Source: Acanthochlamys bracteata
Lineage: Eukaryota > Streptophyta > Magnoliopsida > Pandanales > Velloziaceae
NCBI GenBank assembly: GCA_019914995.1
Contig: CM034127.1
Coordinates: 62,001 to 126,000 of the forward strand
Reading direction: 5' to 3'
Length of the DNA stretch: 64,000 nucleotides
Shown here: positions 47,295 through 58,642 of the stretch, in pieces
How positions within the stretch are numbered: position 1 is the first letter of the stretch
Layout of the letters: every line of letters starts with the position of its first letter
Notes under the pieces: model-generated
The model's input: the letters and a program-made list of their open reading frames with translations, nothing else
The model's database searches: none
Told to the model about the DNA's origin: nothing
Program-made: the position numbers and the translations under genes

Positions 47295-50200
47295 TCAACC
47301 CCCTGCACCATTCCCTTCTTCAGGCTTGTCAGCATCACTAACTGCCACCGCAGCCTCATCGGTTTGGCTTCCTGGGACTTCCACATTAGGACTATCAACA
47401 GGTGCAGATGCTCCAGAAGGAGGTTCCTTTACTTGTACAGTTGCAGCTTCTTCATTATGCGGTTTTGTAGCAATTTTAGCATCACTGGACAAGCTTGGTG
47501 TGCATGAAGCTTTTGATGACACCTGCATAGAGGAAGCACTTGCTGCTCTAGAAGCTTGCAATATTTGAAGTCGGTAATCAGATTCAGGGCGCCGACAGAT
47601 TTTCCTCAATGGAACAATCTCCTGCCATGAGATGAAGGCAACCTCATTAAAGTAAAAAAGGGAATTTTGCCCACATCAAACATCAACAGGAATATGCGAG
47701 CTATAACTTTATTACTGGCATGATACTGTGAAAACAGTGTGATGAACAACAAGCTTCCTCATACCATTTACAAGAAAAGACATGGATGATAGTGAAGCCA
47801 GAATTGAAACATATACTAGTTGCCAAAAGAGGAGAGTTTAAATACATATAGTCATGAGAGTATTCTTAGTTGCACTAACGTTCCCATTTCTCATGGAGAC
47901 TGAAACCACTATTTTGAACAGTTTGGTATATAAGATGAGTGACTATGCAATTTTTGCTTGGTAAGTGTTTCTAAAATCAAGGTAGGTGCTTCCTCAAAGT
48001 GGCAATACTTGAACAAGCAAGGTGAGTGAAGCAACTAGAGACTTGGATCTCCAGGATGACTCTTAAAAGTCATTTCTATAATCCATTTTCAAACCTCAAT
48101 CCACAATAAGGTCTAAGAATATTGAATGCTTGTCTTCGACTAACTACAAAAGATGTTTCCAGACTGCTAGACACCTTTAAGGAACAGAATCTGATGCACC
48201 CCCAAATGATAACGATTGATTTACCAGAATGTACAAATTGAAGGAAGGACTTTGATATTTCCACAACTTGTCAGTCCAGTAATTCTGGTGCAATATATTA
48301 GTTAAACGATAGTATCAAGGGCCACAAAACATAGTAAGAAAGAGGCGTACCTCTCATTTCAAAGTACAAGGACAGTTTGTTATGCAAAAGATTAAATTCT
48401 GGTGAAGCGCATTATTTAAACTACAGTATCAAGGGCCACAAAACATAGTAAGAAAGAGGCGTGCCTACAAGGAGAGTTTTCTATGCAAAAGATTAGGCAA
48501 GAGGAGGTAAACAGAGGGCAAAGAGAGGTGCAGTCCAAATGAACTCTAAACTTTCCTTATGGTTATATTCTATAATCAAGATATAATTTTCAGCTATAAA
48601 ATGGCAGTAAAACCAGTTGTTCAAGCCCAGATCAGGACACCTCACAGCAATGATGCACGAGTAAGAAGAGACGCTACCTCAGATTCATCGTGATCATAGC
48701 GGACAAGGAATCTGCAACGGCAACCACGTACATCATGTCTCCTTCTTTGAGCATCGATGACAAGGGCATCAAAATATAGAGCTTGTTCTTTACCTTCCTG
48801 TCCGATTGAAGAGCAAACTTTGTAAAAAGCAAGCATAAGGGATAGAGACCTTCAAATGTATTACACAAAGAGTATGAAAGCCTCTTCTGCCGAGACAATG
48901 TCAAAAGCTAAAACCAGTTGCACGAAAGGACCTTCAAGAATCACTAGAACATCCTCATTCCAACTAGAATCTCCTTGCGCAAGGATAAAAGATATTGCTT
49001 GAAAATACCTGAAAACATAGTATGAGGTCTCCAGGTAGCACTACGACACATTCACCAGCTTCACATGGAAGTGACCTCTGTCTTACACCTTTGACAACAT
49101 TTACCCACTCGTCTTCTTCCACACCAAATCCTGAAAAATGCACTCGAACTTCCTAAGAAAGAACCGAGATCAACAGCATTAGAAAAAACATGCAATGCAG
49201 GTCCCTAGACGCAACTCAACATCCCAGAAAACCTCCATGAGCACAGTCTAAAAACACACCATGAAGCAGTCTGAAATAACGCTGCAACCTCACACATCTT
49301 TAAGGTAAACAACATCAACAAACAACAACTAAAACTCATCCCACTAGGCAAGATTGTCTATATGGATCCTTTCATGCCATTAATATTGTGGGAGAAGGAG
49401 AAAAGGGATAATTTTCCAAGAATCAAGCATGAGCGCATGCTCTACAAGATAAATGGATATCTTATGCACGGAAATGGAAAAAGCTATAGCATGCAGCCTG
49501 CCTAAATAATGCAAGACAGCACCAAACCTACAGGATTAACATGCAGACAAATTTAACTTTGGATGACAAGCTACATAAGAGGATACAATGCAAGTACTTT
49601 GTAAAACAAGAGGAAGAACATAGAAACCCAGGTGACAATCGTGTTAAGATCATACATGAGAAATGGCTTTCAACTTTCAATGAGATGCCTGTATCGACCT
49701 ACTAATTCAATCATGAGTTATAAGAAAGAACATTTTTTGCTGAAATACAAATAGGATAAGTTGATGCTAGATCCTCACCGGATCACCTGTTTCAAACATC
49801 CTATGGGAAACAAATGCTGCGACGTCATACCTATAGACACAAGAATAACTTTAAATTAAATTTCAGCATATAAAAAATGAATTGCGGCTGCACCATATAC
49901 AAGTAGCATAAATGAAACAGGGAGCTAGAAATGGGATCATTGTTTTCAGAATAGCAAGTAAACCATCAAACTACATGATTCTAATAATGCCTCCAAAATA
50001 TGTTAACTCTCGTGACAATACTATCTCTATGAAAGACAAATTGATATAAAAATAACAAACATAAATTTCCTCAGAATATACATTAAGCCTCTATATAGTA
50101 CATAACTACAAAGAATGACAAATTAGTAGTGAGGGAAAGATATTGGAGCTATACTGCCTACCATAAGTATAGAAACTTTACTCTTATGTTGAAGAAACAA

Positions 50201-51862
50201 TAATGCCATCTAATAACTGACAAATGAAAGGGCATGCATACATTTACTAATAACCAGTAACATGAAGCATAAACATTTACCATGCCCCATCTCTTGCTGA
50301 TTTAGCTTCAAATTCAACCTGGGCATTCTCCAAGGGGTTCTTTCCTACACAAACAAAGAGAGTACGCAGAGTGAGTATGCTTATCTAGTATAAACAGAAT
50401 ACAATTGTATGAGCAGATATACAGGGAAACTATAACAGAAGTAAACATTGAGGTGCCAGAAAAAGTTTAAGATGTCCTGACATTGATAAGATTGAGTTTC
50501 CAGTCTGTGACCTAAGATAAAAAACACATTCAACGGGACACGTGAACAAACTCAAAATTTCTATCTGACGCAAGTAGATCACGTCCGAAGTGCCAATGTT
50601 TATGAATCATCTTGTCCATGTGTATGTTGGCATCTCCTGTCTATGTGCCAATCCTCGATATACACAAGGGTCAAATTGTTGGGTATTGTATGTCTATGTT
50701 TCAAGCATGGTGTCAAACAAGTTCATCTCTTACCTATAGTGCTACAATATGATACATATCCTAGGTGAGGTGATAACAAATTTTATGTGCCACCTAGTCC
50801 GTACTGACTAATACAGCAAGAAATTACACAAAAAACTCATTCATTACAAATTACAAACCCGGCTACTGGTTGATGCATTGAAGAGTGATAATAATAATAA
50901 TAACACATAAATGATACAGATACCAGAAGTAAAGTGCAAGCAATCTTCTATTTATCGCGATGAAATTAATATCCCCAGCAAAAGTTAAAAACACAGAAAA
51001 ATATACACATAAAAGAAGTCAACACGAGGATCTATAGAATCACAAGAAAGCTACCTGCAGGAGCAGAAACCAGGTTTGGTACATTTCTGAATTGAAAAGA
51101 TTGATCTCGCGTCATAGGAGTGACATTCAACTTTGTTGCTTTGTTCGTTTTTGCCCTCTGGGCATACCTTCTGTTCTGGAACCAGTTCCATACCTTAACC
51201 ATTACAAAAAAAGCAATAAAAATAATTAGAACTCTGGAAAACAAAGTACAGGAGGGGAGATGATTAAACGAGAAAGTAATTCACCTGCTTTGGCTGTACA
51301 ACTATCTTTCCTGCTCGCTCGGCAGATTGACTTCCACAAGATAAACGATATTAGTTGTATCACTAAACTTCTCTTGCCATAACAAATGTAGCTTTTATCC
51401 TAGGAAAAATCCTGATCATACCTAAACTTCTCAGCGAGAGAACATATCATTTCACGAGGAGGTATTGCGGTATTTATTTCTTGCAAGCATGATTCCATCT
51501 CCATGACCTTAATTAATAGAGATTAGAAACGTTACAAAAGCTAACCGACTACATAATATGAGAAGAGCATGCTTGGGAAATCTAGATAATAACATCGTAC
51601 AAATTACAACGGTCTGAACAAAAAATGACCAAGACCATTTGAATTGATCTCATCGTGTAATAGGAACAGAATGAAAACTGTAAAAACAAATTTTCACATG
51701 CTCGATGGACACAACAAACACAATTATACTTAATAATTTTTAAATTGGGTTTACAATTTACATATTTAGGTCTCAGTGTATTTTATAATCTATAATCGGA
51801 GTGGGTACCTCGCCGGCAGTGAATCGAAAGGCGGGACCGCCATTGCTCGGGGGACGACCCAT
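47295..51862 (-). CDS. SHH2: SAWADEE homeodomain protein, SHH2 type
   Basis: Nuclear chromatin reader. SHH1 recruits RNA polymerase IV for RNA-directed DNA methylation by reading H3K9 methylation through the SAWADEE fold; SHH2 is its paralog and is linked to Pol IV in grasses. Exons on the minus strand: 51862-51809, 51507-51422, 51330-51285, 51193-51055, 50344-50281, 49830-49779, 49152-49009, 48797-48678 and 47621-47295, giving 343 aa. The N-terminus [19 protein letters not shown] is the SHH2 form. The homeodomain spans ~14-75 with helix 3 [20 protein letters not shown] spans ~118-245 ([75 protein letters not shown]). The ~95-residue tail is Ser/Ala/Pro/Glu-rich. Confidence 0.92.
48300..48500. 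repeat. Tandem duplication in an SHH2 intron
   Basis: AGTATCAAGGGCCACAAAAC and the following ~18 bases occur at 48311 and again at 48426, a period of 115 bp. The flanking TATGCAAAAGATTA also repeats (48380 and 48482). It lies in the last intron. Confidence 0.85.
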
Positions 51863-52739
51863 AACCTCCTCCTCCTGCAAGTTCCTCTTCGCTCTACTTC
51901 ATATTAAAAGATAAAAAAATTCCCCGCAAATTATTTCTCCTTCCTCGATCATTTGATTTTGATTTGATTTGGGATCTTGTAAATTCTTCGACCGGCTGGA
52001 GGATAACTTAGAACGAAGAAGGGCCAGAGCCCAATTAACTGAATTGTCAAGCCCATATAGCTTATAGTAAAGCCGAATGATTTGGGCTTCAGAAGTGCCT
52101 AATAATTTCGCTAATAACTCAGAAGTGGCACGTATACGATAGAGACTTGACTTGAGAGTTTGATTTTGCTTTTATATTTCTCGTATCTAATACTAATTCA
52201 TTCATAAGCCTCGTATTTTGCAAGATTGTGAAGCTTATCCAAGAGCTGCAACGGTCGAGAATTCAGTTAAAATACTAAGCAGTTACAACTTATGCTTAAT
52301 TACTTACGATTGTTCAACCTGCTGGCATATCGCATATGTACTTTTTATTTTATTTCTAAGTAGGAAACCAAAGTCTGCAATAATCTAGTTCTATACAACG
52401 ATTGTTCAACCTGCTGGCATATCGCATATGTACTTTTTATTCATTCTGATTTTCGTTGAAGTTTTTTTTTCTCCTGCATAACTGAAGGAGCATTAATTTT
52501 GCAGTTCTGAAAATATTTGCTGCTACAATATATATCTTCATGTCCATGCAACTCTAGTTGTAGTTTGGAACCAGGTTTTTCATATGTGCAATAACTACTC
52601 TTGTTTCTAGCAAACATAACGTATCAATTTCTTGAATGCTACTTGGCTGACTGTTTTCAGTTTGCTTGGTTGATTGATTTTCAATTTTATTACATCATGC
52701 TACGTCCACGAGTGTGAATTTTCTCAATAAAAATTTCAT
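51863..52739. other. Spacer between SHH2 and the LEA_2 pair
   Basis: SHH2 promoter side and the 3' flank of the next gene. The only structure is an exact ~44-bp repeat (listed separately). No gene seen. Confidence 0.6.
52306..52441. repeat. Exact 44-bp direct repeat, 92-bp period
   Basis: ACGATTGTTCAACCTGCTGG and the next 24 bases (to TACTTTTTAT) occur at 52306-52349 and 52398-52441 without mismatch, so the duplication is recent. Confidence 0.9.
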
Positions 52740-53345
52740 TTAAACAATGAAAGAGGATTCCTTAGATTCGTCGGTGACGGAGCTGCAATTGTGCCTTAGG
52801 TCAGTGCCATTCTTGTTGAAGGTAAGTGTGCACGTGCGTGGAGCTATGAACTCCCCTCCGAATATCCCGACTCGCCACTGGAGCAGAGACTGGCCTTGCA
52901 GTTGGAACTCCGTTGTGTCACTATTATTCACGCGCTCTAACTCTTCCTCGCCCAATACAACCCCAAACGGCTGCAAGAAGGTCAGTTCCATGCTGCTGTT
53001 CTTCTCTAGCACTAATTTGTCCGTCTGCATCTTCCCACTGATCGACTTGTTCTTGAACATCATAAGTTCGTATTCAAGTTGGTAGATAGTTGCATGCACG
53101 CGGGTGTTGCTGTACTCCACGACAAGAGTGATGTTGAGCTCGCCGGCCATGAGCCCTGACGAGCTGCATTTCAACTTGTAGAGTTGAGCAGATGCCACGT
53201 TGACAACAGGGAGCTCCGGCTTGTAGTACCTATAAAGAAGATAAACAGCAGCAAAAGCGCCTGCAGCGGCTATGGCAAGGAGGACGCACACGATTATGAC
53301 AACAGGGACAAGCGGGTGCTTGTTCAGCCACTTGCAGCGGGCCAT
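52740..53345 (-). CDS. LEA_2 / NHL-type membrane protein 1
   Basis: Single-exon gene. The ATG at 53345 gives 201 aa: MARCKWLNKHPLVPVVIIVC, a transmembrane helix (residues ~13-36), then a LEA_2 domain (~45-185). The domain shows the usual N-x-T/S-rich beta strands (ELNITLVVEYSNTRVHATI, MELTFLQPFG, LLQWRVGIFGGEF) and a late Cys-Thr-Leu-Thr-Phe. Proteins of this architecture (NDR1/HIN1-like, YLS9) sit at the plasma membrane and are often stress-linked; a specific role cannot be read here. An in-frame ATG at 53531 would add 62 residues that precede the membrane helix and look non-coding, so I prefer the shorter form. Confidence 0.75.
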   Translation of the reverse strand: MARCKWLNKHPLVPVVIIVCVLLAIAAAGAFAAVYLLYRYYKPELPVVNVASAQLYKLKCSSSGLMAGELNITLVVEYSNTRVHATIYQLEYELMMFKNKSISGKMQTDKLVLEKNSSMELTFLQPFGVVLGEEELERVNNSDTTEFQLQGQSLLQWRVGIFGGEFIAPRTCTLTFNKNGTDLRHNCSSVTDESKESSFIV

Positions 53346-53909
53346 CGAGAGTAGGTGTTTGTTGTATAGCCAGCACCGGTTATAGGATTGCGGTATGTCT
53401 TGTTCTATTCTGAGTATTCTGAATTTGAATTGTGCAGGTAGCTTGTGCCAAAGGCATCCATTCGTACAAATTGAACCTGGTGGCATCGCTATACCTTGCT
53501 TCAAAGCCTTTACAAGTTGGTTGGTTGGCATCTCTACCTTGCTTCATTGCCTTTACAAGTTGGTTTCTTTGTATTCTCTTCTAATATATTGATACCTTTA
53601 GCCCTGCTAAAGCACCTGATTAGGCTGATTTTGATCTTGTTGCAAAATGCAAACTACTGTTCTTGAACTGTAATTGGGCGACCTTTATTTTGGTGCTTCT
53701 TTTGCTGTACAGAAATCTGATTGATGCTAAACTAAATCAGTCCATCAATAACTCTCATGAATTCAAGGGACTCTTGGTGCTAATTAATAATTTAACGATA
53801 CAAATAAATTATATCTTAATTTTCATGTTATGTCACTTGAATAAGGATCATAAAAGACATTTCAAGATTTTCAAAAACATTTGTTTACATGTAGTTTAAA
53901 CAACAAATC

Positions 53910-54557
53910 TTAGCGGGACTTGGAGATGCAGTCAAGCCCGATGCTGCTGCCATTGCTGTAGAAGAACACCAGATTACATGACAGGTGCGTCCAGAATCTG
54001 ACTGAGGCCAATACGCCAATCTTCCACCGTACCCGAGCTTTTCCAGAGAGACCGAATGAGACACGGTCCTGCTGCAAGGCGGCGCTTGCCATCTCAGCCG
54101 TTTCTGGGCCCAACGGTATCGTCGACGACTGCACTACATATGCAAGGGTGACACTGTTATTCTTCGGCACGTCGAACGGGTCAGCTGTCAATTCAGCTAG
54201 AGGTATTCCGGCGAACATGAAATACAACTCGAAATCAGAGAACCTAGCGTGGGCACGCATGTTGTGGTTCTCAGCTACAACAGTTACGGTCGCATCTGTT
54301 GACATTTGACCGGACTGGTCGAACTCGAACTTGTTAAGTTTAGCATAAGGAACTGAAATGTAAGGTATGCGGGGTTCGAAGATGAGGTAGATGATGAATA
54401 CAGAGATTCCAGTAATTATAACGGCTACTGCAAAGAGAGAGCAGAGGATAGCTGCGAGCCATATAAGAGGGTGAGTTCTTCGGCTCCGGCGAAGAAGAGG
54501 ACGATGATGAGGCCCTGTCGGCGCAGACGACGGTGGTGGAGACTCTGATGCATGCAT
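53910..54557 (-). CDS. LEA_2 / NHL-type membrane protein 2
   Basis: Single-exon gene of 215 aa starting at the ATG at 54557 (MHASESPPPSSAPTGPHHR). A cytosolic Ser/Pro/Arg-rich head (~35 residues) precedes a transmembrane helix (LIWLAAILCSLFAVAVIITG, ~35-60). The LEA_2 domain follows (PRIPYISVPYAKLNKFEFD, TVTVVAENHN, FELYFMFAGIPLAELTADPF, VRWKIGVLASVRFWTHLSC). It is the tandem neighbour of the previous gene, same strand, ~560 bp apart, with the same plan but a low level of identity. The 5' flanks share a short block (GGYATCTCTACCTTGCT at 53527 and 54673), supporting origin by duplication. Confidence 0.8.
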   Translation of the reverse strand: MHASESPPPSSAPTGPHHRPLLRRSRRTHPLIWLAAILCSLFAVAVIITGISVFIIYLIFEPRIPYISVPYAKLNKFEFDQSGQMSTDATVTVVAENHNMRAHARFSDFELYFMFAGIPLAELTADPFDVPKNNSVTLAYVVQSSTIPLGPETAEMASAALQQDRVSFGLSGKARVRWKIGVLASVRFWTHLSCNLVFFYSNGSSIGLDCISKSR

Positions 54558-54831
54558 AGCATACACACCGATAGATCAATGAAGCTATTGTTTTGTTGAT
54601 CTAGGAAGGAATTCAATCGGCTTAAATTTGATACGTATAAGGTGCATAGATCATGCAACTTGGTTTGGTTTGGTATCTCTACCTTGCTCCGGTCCAAAGA
54701 CATGCCCGTGCAAGGAACTAAAAAAACATGGATGGAATCAATAATTTATAATAATCAACCAACTCAAATAACTAAATCATTGAAATGATTAATATAACTA
54801 GAAATAATGTAATAATCGGTTGATTATATTG

Positions 54832-56604
54832 TTAGATATGAGTCCATTGGCCGGAGGGACGTCGCTGAGCCATGATCTGTTCCCGGGTGAGAAAGATTCT
54901 ATGAAGGCCGTTTGGTACTCGTCTTGGCAGCACTACTTCCGCAGCCACTTCCAGCTCCAGCGATTTAGCGTCCATCACTACTAGCTTTGATTCATCTTTT
55001 CCTTCATCATGCACGTAGGTCACGAGGTATCCATCGTCTTCTGTCGATGATGATCCTCCAGGCACGAAAATCGTCTCCCCTCCGAAGCAGCGGTGACCGA
55101 AATCCCTCCTCCCCACCATGCATGAGCTGAATTTTCCCTCCGCCAGAAGCTCCAAGTCCAGCTTCACCACCCCTTTGGTCTTCGGTAATTCTTCGGCGAT
55201 ACCAAGATAAGCGTATTTGTTCTTCCTTCCAATGCATCCCTAGTGGATTGCAGGGAATTCAAAGCTTCCCGCCGACAAGGGCATTTTCATCCGTGATACT
55301 ACCTGTCCCGTACGCAATCCATCCGTACCATCTCCACGCAGGAGTATACGAGCTCCGCCCGCTCGAAGAAGTTCTCCGCAGAGTGAACGTTTGGCGCGAT
55401 GAGGACCAGTGTGTCGCCATCGCCCTCCTCCCATGCGTTCACTACATGCACCATGCTGAATCCTGGCACTTCAAACCACCGCAACTCTGACTCGGATTTC
55501 GCGTCGTGCGGCAGCACGCCGATGCGGGGGATCTTTGCATGTTCGAAACCTAAAGGCTTGCTGCCTACCACCATCACCTTATGGATCGGTCCTATCACGG
55601 TCTGGGTTTCTGCAAACAGAACATGCCGCTCCATTATGGCGAGGTCGTGAACGTAGATCTGCCGCTTCAACGAGAACATCGGCAGGTCGTTGAGCTTGTT
55701 CCCAGCAGAGTCGAACCTGACGTACCTCAGGTTAGGCCGGAGCGGGCCTTGAAGGAACGCAAACATCTCGCCCGTGAGGGGGTCGATCTTAGGGTGGGCT
55801 ACCATGCCCCTAAGAAAATATCTGCAGAAGTTGAAACGGCCGAGGTTGGAGATGTCGACCTCATCTGAAGAGAAGAAGACTGCGTAAGGGAGGTTGTTGT
55901 CGGTCAGTGCGTAGAGGCGACCAGCGAAAAACACGAGGCTAGTGTTGGCGAGGCCGATTCCCCGGCTGAGGTCTATCCGCCCCGTCATTACCTGCGCCGC
56001 CATGGCCTTTCCTACCGGCAAGGTCGTAAGAGGAAGCAAACCAGTTAGGGAGCATGGGGCGGCCAGCATCTTGTTCGAGGCCGTACTTGTAGGTATGAAC
56101 GAAGTGGGAGCACAGCGTGGGAGGAGTTGATTGTTTCTCTTCTGGAAAGCAGAGGGCGTGGAGCATTCCATCACCGTCAAAGAGGTGATGGGGCCTCTGA
56201 GGTAGGTGCTGGGGGTTGGGACCGTTGCGTATGTAGACTCCGCCAGCGAGGCAGTAGGGGATAGTCCCTGGTACTTCGGGGCAAGGAGTCGGGGGAAGCT
56301 CTCCGACGGGGGCAAAGTTTCCGGCCAGCACATGGCGGGGATCGATGGATGAAGGAAGCTGGACAGCCGACAGCTTGGGAATGTTTTTAAGGAGATTGGA
56401 TAATGGATCGAGCGGATTCTTTTTGGCCTTGCTGCTGTAGCTACAGCTGCATTTTCTGGTTATTAGTGTTAGATGTAGCGGAGATGGTGGTGAAGAAGCT
56501 GGTGTTTTTGGAAGAGGAGGAAGAAGGCACTGGCAGACGTTGGTGAAGGTGTGATCCCTGAATAAGCAGCATTTGTCATTATTATCAGAGAGGTTAAATT
56601 GCAT
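54832..56604 (-). pseudogene. CCD4: Carotenoid cleavage dioxygenase 4-like gene with two frameshifts and a stop
   Basis: CCD4 enzymes cleave carotenoids in plastids to apocarotenoids and set carotenoid levels in petals and other organs. The start (ATG 56604) and a Ser/Pro-rich, transit-like leader are present. The first frame covers LAGGVYIRNGPNPQ and HHLFDGDGMLHAL, then breaks near 56005-56030. The second frame carries GIGLANTSLVFFAGRLYAL, HPKIDPLTGE, YVHDLAIMERHVLFAETQ and SMVHVVNAWEEGDG, then breaks near 55310-55325. The third frame has a stop at 55240-55242, then CIGRKNKYAYLG, CFGGETIFVPGG, GYLVTYVHDE and the end. The four iron-ligand His regions are all readable. The shifts are opposite in sense, so the last frame is in register with the first. 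Intronless, as many CCD4 genes are. Two assembly errors plus a stop seem less likely than true decay. Confidence 0.85.
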
Positions 56605-57069
56605 GTAAATTTTTACAATACAATAGCATAGCAGTGTGTGTATTATATATTCTTGCATGCTTGTCCGATTTGAACAAGTCCGATTTCAATTATTATTTTC
56701 TTTTGAGATGACAATAGGGAGAAAGATGATCCGACTGTTTCGTTATGAATGATGCTTGCTAGCGCGTGTATAAGGAATTTGCTGCATTTTGGGCTTCCAC
56801 ATGCGTCTTGTGTGAACTCCTAATTATCTATTTATTTATTTTCCTTTTTTGTGTTTTTTGGAGTCTGAGCTCACCGCCGTTATTTTCTAGAGTCTGTTTT
56901 GGCAATATAGTCAAACCCAACCCGGGATGTCAACTCATAAAGGTTCTAGGATTACCAGATTGATCTATTGGGTCAATTTTATCGGTTTCCACCATATTGA
57001 TCGGAATCCGAATAACCAACTAGACGAGCTCCAGATTTCTACTGATTGTTTGAATTATTTAGAAATCTT
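56605..57069. other. 5' flank of the CCD4-like gene
   Basis: Promoter side of the CCD4-like gene up to the CACTA-like insertion. No gene or repeat recognised. Confidence 0.55.
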
Positions 57070-58448
57070 CACTATAAAAAAAAATTCATATATCCTGAAT
57101 AACAGTGACTAACAAAAACATTCGCCATTAAAAGCAACTACGACTGAGTTAATAGCAGTCGCATTGTGCAAAACAACAGCGACTAATGATAAAATAGCGC
57201 GTTTAGTTGAATTTATCAAACACTACTTTTTAATTTTTTTTAATTTTATATTTTTTAATATATATTTTATAAGTATATAAAAATTTATTTAAAAATTTTA
57301 AAAAATGTAAAAAAATATTTTTATTATTTTTTTGAAAGTAAAAAAAATAAAATTTATTTTTCAAAAAAAATAAAAACATATTTTATTTTAAAAAAATTCT
57401 ATTTTATAAGTATTTTTAAAAAGTAGGTCGCTGATACTAGAGTAGTAGCGACTGACGCATATACTAGTAGCTACTATGTCAGCAATGGCGATTGTTTTGA
57501 CTGTTAATCGCTACTGCTTATAGCAATAGCAATTGACACCCACACTAGTAGTCAACTTACATTATAGTAACAATAGCAGCGGCTTAATAAGTAGTCGCGA
57601 GTAATTAATATGTACCGACTATATTAACTTAACTAGACAATATTATCTAATCAGTAGCGACCGGTGACCTATTTAGTCACGATCAACTTACATTATATTT
57701 AATTTGATAATACTTTTTATAATTTATTTTATATGTACCAAAATTATTTGATGTACAATTTTAATGTATCATACTTAACAAAATTATAAATCATATATAT
57801 AATTATTTATACTCCACCGCAATACATATTTAATGAATATAAAAGATTTAGTGATTGATTAGTATGCATCATAATATTAGATTATATCCAAATTGTATAA
57901 AATTTTACTTAAATAATAATGTGGTAGTTTGAAATAAACTTAACGGTTTAAATTTTCTATTTGAAATATGCAATGTAAGATTTTACGCAATTTAGGCAAT
58001 GCAAAAGTAGAAGTACTATGATTACTTCGATGGATATGTCCTATTATTACAATACTATATACACACAAAATTTAATCAAATTCGGATATATTTTAGTGCT
58101 TCGATGTATGTCTTAATATTGTTAAATCTCATGCGTTTATTAGTTATCTTTTAATATGGAGTAAATAAATTATATAAATGATTTGATTTTTTTTTTATAC
58201 AATGTATCAAAAGTCTAGATAATATCGAACAGTACAAATTTTACTTAAAATAATTTACATTAAAATTTTAAGAAATAAAAAGATTGCAATATTTGCCACC
58301 AAAAGTAACATTAATCGTTGTTATTAGTAGCAACTAGCTTCACTAGTTGCTATTGCTTATGATAGCAACTAGTTTCTTTGTTAGTCGCTATTAGTTACAA
58401 GTAATAGCGACTGGTTTTAGTCGATGTTAATTTTTTTCTCTTGTAACG
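57070..58448 (+). mobile_element. Non-autonomous CACTA-like DNA transposon with nested MITE
   Basis: About 1.38 kb. It starts CACTATAAAAAAAA and ends TTTTTTTCTCTTGTAACG, an imperfect inverted pair of the CACTA type (CACTACAA.../...TTGTAGTG). A 3-bp CTT flanks both sides (57067-57069 and 58449-58451), the target-duplication length of CACTA elements. Subterminal zones carry many short AGCGACTA / TAGTCGCTA repeats in both orientations (for example near 57167, 57452, 57600, 58320, 58381 and 58408), as CACTA elements do for transposase binding. No transposase frame. A MITE copy sits inside (57199-57424). Confidence 0.7.
57199..57424 (+). repeat. MITE-like AT-rich element, copy 7, nested in the CACTA-like element
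   Basis: Starts GCGTTTAGTTGAATTTATCA and ends TATTTTATAAGTATTTTTAAA. Interior blocks match copy 1 in the same orientation. It interrupts the zone of AGCGACTA repeats, so it inserted after the CACTA-like element formed. Confidence 0.65.
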
Positions 58449-58642
58449 CTTAAAAGGAGAACAACATGAAGAACAATGGAGTAGCAATAGCACACCCGTA
58501 TTTATCTCTATGGATAGCAATATAGAGCTAGTTCACTCTAACCGTTCTCTTCGTTCTTCTGAATATCTTCATCGGCATCATTGCTATTACTTCCGAAGCT
58601 TCATCGAAATTGCGAGACGATACAGAGAAGAAATCGATAGAA

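Noticed and set aside
53346-53531. N-terminal extension of LEA_2 gene 1 from the ATG at 53531
   Set aside because: The added 62 residues look like translated leader and would precede the usual short cytosolic head; kept only as an alternative.
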